Shown here: piece after piece, positions 25,895-32,069 of the stretch
How the letters are laid out: each line of letters opens with the position of its first letter
Numbering within the stretch: the stretch's first letter is position 1
From: Desulfobacteraceae bacterium
GTDB taxonomy: Bacteria > Desulfobacterota > DSM-4660 > Desulfatiglandales > Desulfatiglandaceae
Direction of reading: 5' to 3'
Length of the DNA: 32,069 nucleotides
Assembly: GCA_020349865.1 (NCBI GenBank)
Contig: CP070700.1
Coordinates: 3,907,849-3,939,917 of the forward strand
The notes under the pieces: generated by a model
Told to the model about the DNA's origin: nothing
The model's database searches: none
What the model saw: only the letters and a program-made list of their open reading frames with translations
Program-made: the position numbers and the translations under genes

Positions 25895-26014
25895 ATGAAT
25901 CCAGTCCATATCTACTGTCGCTTGAGAGATCTTGGTCTATCAAAAGGGGTAGCCAAATTTTTGTGCCGCATTTACGAATCTGCAATTTTCAAGCGTTTGC
26001 TGGTAAGGGAGTGA
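25895..26014 (+). CDS. Possible 39-residue small protein
   Basis: From the ATG at 25895 the frame gives a 39-residue basic peptide starting MNPVHIYCRLRDLGLSKGVA and ending FKRLLVRE. It has the look of a small conserved deltaproteobacterial hypothetical protein, but I rely on impression only. There is no Shine-Dalgarno, and the frame is open upstream without a better start. It could be the remnant of a longer gene. It lies 73 bases after the PEP-CTERM gene and before the same terminator. Confidence 0.35.
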   Translation: MNPVHIYCRLRDLGLSKGVAKFLCRIYESAIFKRLLVRE

Positions 26015-26363
26015 ACAAGGAAAAGGGAATTGAGTGAGTTCTGATCCACTGTTGACATTTAAAGCCAATGGATGTAACGATATTGAATGCCACCCAACTT
26101 CAACACCTAAATAAGAACCAAGTGACGGTCAAGGCCGTCCAAAGGTTGAAATTTATAAAAAGGGAGTCTGAGGTGGCATTTAAAATAGCTTCTCGGATGT
26201 GCGTGCATCTTTTCCCGGGCGGCTCTGATCTCCTCATGGAAATGGGACCGGAAAAGAATTGCATTGGGGAAAAAACGGCATCATGGGAAGCTATTAATTA
26301 AATGGCCCAGTTTGATAGTTAACGAACAGCATAACGCTAACTTTTTCCCCTTAACCTTTCTCC

Positions 26364-26395
26364 AAGGCAGAGTCTTTCCAAACTCTGCCTTTTTC
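26364..26395 (+). terminator. Strong intrinsic terminator
   Basis: AAGGCAGAGT (26364-26373) and ACTCTGCCTT (26382-26391) form a perfect ten-pair stem with an eight-base loop, followed by TTTCT. The right arm plus tail gives a run of TTTTT. It would end rightward transcription from the PEP-CTERM unit. It lies about 50 bases before the convergent ompA-type gene ends. Confidence 0.85.
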
Positions 26396-26419
26396 TATTC
26401 ACTAAAAGTGCCAGAATGT

Positions 26420-26436
26420 CCCGACCTTTGGTCGGG
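26420..26436 (-). other. Seven-pair hairpin just after the OmpA-type gene
   Basis: CCCGACC (26420-26426) and GGTCGGG (26430-26436) form a stem with a three-base loop, five bases beyond the stop codon of the leftward OmpA-type gene. No T run follows on the minus strand. It may protect the 3' end of the mRNA or be part of a weak terminator. Confidence 0.5.
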
Positions 26437-26441
26437 GAGGT

Positions 26442-27947
26442 TTACTGTCCGGTCATGGGTCGCGGCGTAATGATTATATCTATCCGCCGGTTGATGGCGC
26501 GTCCCTCTGAGGTTTTGTTTGACGCCAGAGGCCGTGCAGACCCATAACCGACAGCGAAGATGTCGTCATATGCTAAGGTCCTATTAGCTACAAAGTATTC
26601 GCGAACAGCTTCTGCCCGTTTCTGGGACAACTGCTCATTTATCGCGTCTGATCCTGTGCTGTCCGTGTGCCCTTCGATAACTACTTCAGGTTCACCGAAG
26701 GTATGAATGGCTTGCTGAACCTTACTGAGAAGTGCGTAATTATCTGGCATGATAATGGCCTTTCCAACTGGAAATTGAATAGCCCTCAACCGAATCACCA
26801 GGGAATTTCCTTGCTTGTAGACTTCAGCCTCAGTAGGCCCAAATTGTCTTCTAACCTCATTAAACAACTGATGAAACCGCCTTTCTGCTGCCAGGCGATC
26901 TTTTACGGCCTTTTCTTCCTGTGCCAGGCGCTCTTTTGCAGACTGTTCCTCCCGGGTCCGTCCCTCTAAGGAGGCAATGTTTTTCTTCATGTCTTCAATT
27001 TCCGCCTGCTGGGTCGTTGATTTGGCCACCATGGATTGAATATCCTTTTGCAGGGCCCCAATTGAGGTGATAATATTTTCGACCTGTTTCTCAAAGGCGC
27101 TATCACGCATATCGGGCGCAGAAAGCTTGCCTGTTGTTTTTTCCAGCATTCCTTCAAACCGGAGTGTTATCTGTTCCGGTTGCATGGTTCGAATTTTCTC
27201 GCTCTCCCGCATCACTTGAATAAGACGCCGGGCCTGAAAGATGGCATCACTCGCCTGCTCGTTAATTTTTTCTTTCTTGTAACGGTTTTCTGAAATATAT
27301 GAATCGGCCTCGCTGAGCTTCTTTTTCGCAATTGCAAGCGTCTTTGGCGTAACCTTCTTTGCACCATCCTTTTCCGCCTGAAGGACCAGTTTACGAGCTT
27401 CTCCGATTGCCTCCTCTTTGATTGCTCGCAACTCAAGTTCGTCAAATGCTTTAATTACCTTTGGACTATTATTGTGAGCATATTTCAGGTTGTTTTTTTC
27501 AATAGCTTTAGTAAGCCCAAGGAATTGTTTCTCCGCTTTGCTATATGATTCTCCCAAGTTCATGGCACCCGCTGTGCGAGCTCGCTCACGTGCTTTGATG
27601 GTATCCTTTAAAGCGGTCCTTACAAGTTGACTTAGCTCTTCGGCACGGCGGAGTTGGGCGCGTCCATTAGCTACCTTCTGCAGTATTAGAGAGAGCTCAT
27701 CTCCAATCTCCAACCCTTCCTTGGCATCCTTGAGTGATACCTCTGCCCTACCAAACCAGGTGGGTGCCAGGACATCAAGTTGATTGTTTCTTGCTTTGCT
27801 GATGTCTTTCTCTAAGAGGTTCACCTGCTCTGTGGGGTTTTCAGAGGTTGCAATTGACTCCACCTTTAACTTGCTCGCCGCACAGGCGCCCATGAAACAC
27901 ACAGCAATAAGCACCACTATGATTCCGGTTTTTTTCTTCAACAACAT
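26442..27947 (-). CDS. OmpA-family lipoprotein with long coiled-coil region
   Basis: Outer-membrane or periplasmic anchor protein that binds peptidoglycan through its C-terminal OmpA domain. From the ATG at 27947 the product has 501 residues. A lipoprotein signal ends MGAC with Cys22. A helical region of about 330 residues resembles DUF4398-type sequence (ISKARNNQLDVLAPTWFGRA and similar blocks), followed by coiled coil (EEQSAKERLAQEEKAVKDRL). The OmpA domain contains IQFPVGKAIIMPD, VVIEGHTDSTGSDAINEQLS, KRAEAVREYF and GRAINRRIDIII. This start was chosen because AAGGAG lies about eight bases upstream and it begins the lipoprotein signal; a longer frame to 28184 overlaps the neighbour. The start is four bases after the stop of the upstream membrane-protein gene. 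Confidence 0.92.
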   Translation of the reverse strand: MLLKKKTGIIVVLIAVCFMGACAASKLKVESIATSENPTEQVNLLEKDISKARNNQLDVLAPTWFGRAEVSLKDAKEGLEIGDELSLILQKVANGRAQLRRAEELSQLVRTALKDTIKARERARTAGAMNLGESYSKAEKQFLGLTKAIEKNNLKYAHNNSPKVIKAFDELELRAIKEEAIGEARKLVLQAEKDGAKKVTPKTLAIAKKKLSEADSYISENRYKKEKINEQASDAIFQARRLIQVMRESEKIRTMQPEQITLRFEGMLEKTTGKLSAPDMRDSAFEKQVENIITSIGALQKDIQSMVAKSTTQQAEIEDMKKNIASLEGRTREEQSAKERLAQEEKAVKDRLAAERRFHQLFNEVRRQFGPTEAEVYKQGNSLVIRLRAIQFPVGKAIIMPDNYALLSKVQQAIHTFGEPEVVIEGHTDSTGSDAINEQLSQKRAEAVREYFVANRTLAYDDIFAVGYGSARPLASNKTSEGRAINRRIDIIITPRPMTGQ

Positions 27948-27951
27948 GGTC

Positions 27952-28677
27952 TCACTCCTTTCCTTTGTTTTGGTTATTTGGCTTCTCTCTGACAATAAAT
28001 CCGGACGTTCCCACATAAATCGAATATTGCTTGTAATTCCCTGAAGCTTGAAACACTGCATTACCATAAACTGTACTGACAAACGGTAACCGAGGCCCAT
28101 ATTTATAAAGGTAGCGCCAAAGCGGATCGTCTTCTCGTTCAACAAGCGAGTGGATAATGTGTGGCTGATGAAGCTCTGCCTCAATGTTTAGATAGCGACC
28201 TCGAAGACGTGTTAATCGATAGCGGGTTTGTAGTCCCAAAAAGTTGAGCCAGTTGCTCCATTTTATTATATCTCCCTCTATCATCCATTGATCACCCGTT
28301 ATGAATAAATACCGCATTTTCCGAGAGTGAGTACAGAAAAAATGTACCAGACTGATTTTAGGGGTGGCAGTATTTTCTAATGGCCGGATATTGATTTGGG
28401 CCACAGGTTCCTCAATAGTAAATACATGATACGCACGAAGAAAAAAACCCAAAAAGAGAACCATGCCAAAAAGAGATATCCAAACGGTAATCAACAGAAA
28501 ATTGCGCACGCTGGCTAATAATTTGAGTGAAGCGCCGCTTTTTTTTGAAAGAACTTCAATTATCCAACGGATGCGGCGATAAAGGAAGAAGATAAGACAA
28601 ACCAGCCCCAAAAAAATGCCGATGGCACCTGCATATACGAGATAATCTGGATCAAGTTGTGGGATAGAAATCTGCAT
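27952..28677 (-). CDS. Membrane protein of unknown function, two helices
   Basis: A 241-residue protein I do not recognise. Two strong hydrophobic helices lie at about 13-33 (YAGAIGIFLGLVCLIFFLY) and 59-82 (FLLITVWISLFGMVLFLGF), separated by a short basic loop. A soluble domain of about 155 residues follows, rich in Tyr, Trp and Arg, with ITGDQWMIEGDIIKWSNWLN and RYRLTRLRGRYLNIEAELHQ. Both termini are predicted on the same side, in the cytoplasm or the periplasm. The start ATG has no clear Shine-Dalgarno. It lies 40 bases after the M16 peptidase gene and 4 bases before the OmpA-type gene, so the three are probably one transcript. Function unknown. Confidence 0.8.
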   Translation of the reverse strand: MQISIPQLDPDYLVYAGAIGIFLGLVCLIFFLYRRIRWIIEVLSKKSGASLKLLASVRNFLLITVWISLFGMVLFLGFFLRAYHVFTIEEPVAQINIRPLENTATPKISLVHFFCTHSRKMRYLFITGDQWMIEGDIIKWSNWLNFLGLQTRYRLTRLRGRYLNIEAELHQPHIIHSLVEREDDPLWRYLYKYGPRLPFVSTVYGNAVFQASGNYKQYSIYVGTSGFIVREKPNNQNKGKE

Positions 28678-28717
28678 CGCTAAAGGCTTAATGGGTTTAC
28701 TGATTGTGTCAATAGAC

Positions 28718-31700
28718 TCACCGCAATTTAATTTCTTTATAAGGCAGACCCAGCGTTTTCGCCAGCATTTTCATGTCATCCTCGAGGGTGGCTTCAGTTC
28801 CATCTTCCCTTTTGACTCTCGTTGTTTTATCGCCCACAACGAACACCTGGAGTTTTTTCGGGTCAAGAAATTTCCGGGCCAGTATCTCAAGTTCCTCTCT
28901 TGATCCAGTCATAAAAGCATCCTGGATTCTTGAAAGCGTATCAAGAGGTTCTTTGCGCATGTAATACCGGCCATACACTTCCACGAGTTCTGCTGGCGTG
29001 TCCACATTGAAAACAAAACTGTTGAGCGCGTCCGAGCGCTTCTGCTCGAGTTCTTTTTTTGGTACATTATTCTGAAGTGCATTGATTATCTTCACAGCCT
29101 CTCGAATGGCCTGGCCTGTACTGTCACCCTTGCAGCCAATGTATCCCATTAGCATTCCTGCCTGCCATCGATAGGTCTGGTAAAACCAGGCAGAATAAAC
29201 AAGTCCCAAGTCGTCCCGCAGCCGGGTATACATTAAGGAATCACTGCCACCTAATATGTTCATTAAGAGGCTCATCTTCCAGTAGTCCGGATGGGTACGT
29301 TTAAGGCCGGGCAGGAGCAATGTGACCTGGGATTGAACCTGACCGGGTTTGTGGATAATGGCCAAGGAAGCCGGGGTTTCTGCCGGATCGTCAAGCTTGC
29401 GTGTGGGCGCTCCGGTGTTCGGCAGAGCCTCAAGGAGTCTCTTAAGGTCCTTTACCACATCGACTTTGTCAATGTGGCCCGCAGCTGTTACCACCATGTT
29501 TGAGGGTACCAGATACTTTTTTAAAAACCCTTCAAGGTCCTCCCGGGTAATCTTGGGAATCGTCTTAAGGCCTTGGAGAGGATCTCGACCATAAGGATGC
29601 CCCTTAAAATGCCAGACCATCGCTTCACGCATGGAGACCGTGTGCGCGTCACCGCCTTGCCTTTCAAGTTCGATAACTGCCTGCTGCTTGATTACGTTTA
29701 GCACATCGGGGTCAAATCTGGGCCGTGTCAGGACTTCTTCCAGTAGAGCCAAACCTTTGTCCCAGTCATCCTTCATCACCGAGAGTTTTATGACGGTATC
29801 TTCCTCGCGGACCGAAACCGAAAGCCGGATTGCATTCTCATCCAGGACCATGGCCAACTCATGTGGTGAGTATTTTTCCGTCCCACCTTTTATGAGGGCT
29901 TCGCTGACTAAACCAGACAAACCTGTTTTGTCATCGTTAATGTCGACTGCCCCAGCTTTAACCAGGAGCGTTAGATCGATAAGGGGCAGTTCCCGATCGG
30001 GCAAATAAAAAACCTTTGCGTTTTTGATCGTAGCGGTCTCTGCCTTTGTGTATTTTATTTTTTCCGGCCTGCGCTCAAAGGAGATAGGATGTTTCCAGCC
30101 ATCAGGCGTAGGGAATATGGAGTTGTTCATTGAGGTGTCTGTCTTAATCACCTTTGCTGCAGCCAAGCCGGTTATTGAACGTAGCTCTGTGTAATGCTCT
30201 GGCGGACCATCAGGCTTGCCGCCGGGGATAACATACACCCTGGTCCTGTTCTCCAGTCTTATGTATTTTTTCGCAACGCGTCTAATGTCTTCGGGCGTGA
30301 CTTCTGCGATTTTTTCAAGATAAGTAGTCACATAGTGCCAACCAACCTGCACTTCCAGGGTCGCCATGGTACCTGCCAACGCGTCATTGCTGCGCATCCT
30401 GTCGAGGAATTCATGCTGGTTGAGTTTTTTGATCCGTTCAAGCTCACGGGCTGAAACCAATTCTGTTTTCAGTTTTTCCGCTTCAGCGAGCAGAATTTTT
30501 TCTAACCCTTCGCATGCCTTGGTGTAGGCATGTCGATTTTTCTCCACAGTAAGGTTTTTATCTTTAAGTTCATCCGGTTCGTTGGGCGAACCGCCAAGGA
30601 CAACCATGCCGGCATAACGGTTGTCAGGGTTATAGGCCCATGCCTGGATAGCGCGGCCTTTATTAATGATATTTTGGGTCATGCGAGCGCTACGGCCATG
30701 GCTTAAAACCATAGTCATGGCGTCGAGAGCGTAGAAATCTTTTGTTCCCATGCGCGCGGTGTGGAAACCAATTGTCACAAGAGGTGTGCGTGCGCCTTTC
30801 AGAAAACGGATGCTCTTACGCGGCCCTTGCTGTGGCGGTTCATTTGTTAACTGTTCCGGTGCATGTTTTCCGTCGGGGTATCTTGCGAAATAGATATTCG
30901 CCAGCCTCTGGGCGTTTTCTACAGTAACATCGCCTACCAGCACACAAACTGCATTAGTAGGATTGTAGTATCTTGCGTGAAATTCCATGGCATCCGTAGT
31001 GTTGTATTTTTCCATGTCAGTTTTCCAGCCGATAGTCGGATTTCGGTACGGATGCGCGGTGTATGCGGTAGCACTTAGATCGAGCCAGGCGGCTCCCTGG
31101 GGGTTATTAATATATCGAAAGGCCCATTCCCGCTGGACTACTTCTTTTTCAACATAAAATTCCCGCCAGGAAGGTTCAAATAACTGTTCACTTATAATTG
31201 AAAACCATTGTTCGAGCATGTCTGACGGTACTGACGCCATATACTGGGTCTGGTCCTTGCTCGTAAAGGCGTTGACAGCCACAGCACCGTTTTTCCCCAA
31301 CTGGGATGAAAAAGCCTTAGGAACATAGATGTTTTTGACCTTAAGCCGCAGCCTGTCCATCTCAGCGAGCTTGGCCTTAATAAGCATCTGATTGGGCTGT
31401 CGTTTGCGTTCCTCTGCCAGAACTACCTGGTAGGCTGCTTCAATTCTTTCTTGCAATTCTTGATCCATCTTGACGTCCAGGGTGCCGAAGTTTTTCGTAC
31501 CTTTGAACATCATGTGCTCAAGTAGATGGGCGATGCCGGTTTTGCCGGCTTCCTCAAGTGCAGATCCCGCGCGGATTGCAATGCGGCAGGCAACCTGGGG
31601 CGAAGTAGGTCGCTCCACAATTAAAAACAGCATGCCGTTTTTTAACGTGAACTCTTTGATATTCAGCTTGATGTTCTGCGATGAGCCCTCGGCCAGGCAT

Positions 31701-31759
31701 ATACTCCCAGTGAAGAGCAACAAAAAGATTCCAACAAAAAAAACCTTAAAAAGGCGCAC
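28718..31759 (-). CDS. Exported M16 zinc metallopeptidase, two-domain
   Basis: A 1013-residue insulinase/pitrilysin-family peptidase. After a signal peptide (about 1-23) comes the inverted zinc motif His78-x-x-Glu81-His82 in GIAHLLEHMMFKG. The third ligand is probably Glu211 in VVQREW. Between them is a charged helical insertion (about 95-150) seen in some periplasmic M16 proteins. The second half (about 560-1000) repeats the fold without the zinc motif (TGLSGLVSEALIKGG), as expected for a two-domain chain. LLMNILGGSDSLMYTRLRDDLGLVYSAWF is the typical C-terminal substrate loop. The start is GTG with GGAGG eight bases upstream. It likely degrades peptides in the periplasm. It begins a three-gene leftward unit. 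Confidence 0.95.
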   Translation of the reverse strand: MRLFKVFFVGIFLLLFTGSICLAEGSSQNIKLNIKEFTLKNGMLFLIVERPTSPQVACRIAIRAGSALEEAGKTGIAHLLEHMMFKGTKNFGTLDVKMDQELQERIEAAYQVVLAEERKRQPNQMLIKAKLAEMDRLRLKVKNIYVPKAFSSQLGKNGAVAVNAFTSKDQTQYMASVPSDMLEQWFSIISEQLFEPSWREFYVEKEVVQREWAFRYINNPQGAAWLDLSATAYTAHPYRNPTIGWKTDMEKYNTTDAMEFHARYYNPTNAVCVLVGDVTVENAQRLANIYFARYPDGKHAPEQLTNEPPQQGPRKSIRFLKGARTPLVTIGFHTARMGTKDFYALDAMTMVLSHGRSARMTQNIINKGRAIQAWAYNPDNRYAGMVVLGGSPNEPDELKDKNLTVEKNRHAYTKACEGLEKILLAEAEKLKTELVSARELERIKKLNQHEFLDRMRSNDALAGTMATLEVQVGWHYVTTYLEKIAEVTPEDIRRVAKKYIRLENRTRVYVIPGGKPDGPPEHYTELRSITGLAAAKVIKTDTSMNNSIFPTPDGWKHPISFERRPEKIKYTKAETATIKNAKVFYLPDRELPLIDLTLLVKAGAVDINDDKTGLSGLVSEALIKGGTEKYSPHELAMVLDENAIRLSVSVREEDTVIKLSVMKDDWDKGLALLEEVLTRPRFDPDVLNVIKQQAVIELERQGGDAHTVSMREAMVWHFKGHPYGRDPLQGLKTIPKITREDLEGFLKKYLVPSNMVVTAAGHIDKVDVVKDLKRLLEALPNTGAPTRKLDDPAETPASLAIIHKPGQVQSQVTLLLPGLKRTHPDYWKMSLLMNILGGSDSLMYTRLRDDLGLVYSAWFYQTYRWQAGMLMGYIGCKGDSTGQAIREAVKIINALQNNVPKKELEQKRSDALNSFVFNVDTPAELVEVYGRYYMRKEPLDTLSRIQDAFMTGSREELEILARKFLDPKKLQVFVVGDKTTRVKREDGTEATLEDDMKMLAKTLGLPYKEIKLR

Positions 31760-32069
31760 TGTCGATTCCTCCCATAATGTATATGATTCCTATAGATAAC
31801 GTCTCGGAATTTAAACAATTTGTTCAAATTATAGATGTTTATTGAGGTCTATTGGTTTTGCCTCACACATGGAATAATGGAATGATGGAATATTGGAATG
31901 TTGATTTTTATAAGGAAGGTTCCCATTTATGAATACCTTATTACTTCCTTGTCAAGAGGGGTGTTATCAATATTCCATTATACCATTTTCCCAGAACGCA
32001 TTATTCTTCTTGCCGCTTCGCTGGCTCAGTCCCATCGCTACGCGGCGGGTTCCCGGTTTCCACCATTCC
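31760..32069. other. Right-end region with short repeats
   Basis: No gene seen in these 310 bases. The left part should hold the promoter of the M16 gene. TGGAAT occurs four times with spacers of two or three bases at 31870-31900. TGGAATATTG (31886-31895) is complementary to CAATATTCCA (31968-31977), making a long-loop inverted pair. The last 70 bases are TCGCT- and GGC-rich (CGCTTCGCTGGCTCAG) and resemble the TCG-rich repeats seen near tatA; the element may continue beyond the window. Confidence 0.5.

Larger units (their letters stand above)
25822..26441. other. Long gap after the PEP-CTERM gene
   Basis: A 620-base stretch with little coding support. It holds one weak small reading frame (25895-26014), a strong rightward terminator (26364-26395), and a second hairpin next to the ompA-type gene (26420-26436). 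GACGG/CCGTC (26123-26138) could form a small hairpin. If the sigma-54 promoter is active, the terminator would end a transcript of about 840 bases, with some 540 bases of mostly untranslated tail after the PEP-CTERM stop. Confidence 0.5.

Noticed and set aside
26068..26301. 77-residue frame after the PEP-CTERM gene
   Set aside because: No Shine-Dalgarno, no hydrophobic or domain-like pattern, and no resemblance to a known family. Treated as chance.
27948..28184. Upstream extension of the OmpA-type gene
   Set aside because: It overlaps the coding region of the two-helix membrane protein, and a good Shine-Dalgarno plus lipoprotein signal begin at 27947.

Overview
The window is a bacterial chromosomal segment, most likely from a deltaproteobacterium (Desulfobacterota). 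I infer this from gene content and order rather than from any marker gene. The supporting signs are the queA-tgt-yajC-secD-secF block, a SecF with an additional hydrophobic hairpin, an argS gene followed by a SPOR protein and a short-form N-acetylglutamate synthase, a single TatA-type protein with TatC, and a PEP-CTERM protein. GC content is moderate, and most gaps hold short repeats. I saw no rRNA, tRNA, CRISPR array, prophage or intact insertion sequence.

Layout. Positions 1-7713 form one leftward block: DUF2065 protein, queA, tgt (queuosine modification of tRNA), yajC, secD, secF (Sec translocase accessory complex), and a membrane-anchored TPR protein that runs off the left edge. Positions 8068-12821 read rightward: argS, a SPOR-domain envelope protein, a GNAT N-acetylglutamate synthase, a repeat-rich gap, and the overlapping tatA-tatC pair. 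Positions 12860-20799 read leftward: a lytic transglycosylase, purC, a stand-alone receiver-like protein, grpE, dnaK, and a TPR plus periplasmic-binding lipoprotein whose start overlaps the end of dnaK. Positions 21560-24675 read rightward: an exported thioredoxin-TPR protein, a beta-hydroxyacid dehydrogenase, and a DUF1786 ASKHA-like protein. A universal stress protein follows leftward. Positions 25521-26395 hold a rightward unit with a sigma-54-type promoter, a 64-residue PEP-CTERM protein, a long tail with little coding content, and a strong terminator. The last block, leftward from 31759, encodes an M16 metallopeptidase, a two-helix membrane protein of unknown function, and an OmpA-type lipoprotein.

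Most of the genes are envelope or protein-traffic functions (Sec, Tat, SPOR, transglycosylase, LpoA-like lipoprotein, OmpA, exported M16, exported thioredoxin) mixed with tRNA, chaperone and purine housekeeping.

The most interesting items are the minimal PEP-CTERM protein under an apparent sigma-54 promoter, the dehydrogenase-DUF1786 pair, the dnaK-lipoprotein overlap, insertions inside SecF, the receiver domain and the transglycosylase domain, recent in-gene duplications (SPOR, TPR), and a dispersed repeat family found just upstream of tatA and of the thioredoxin-TPR gene.
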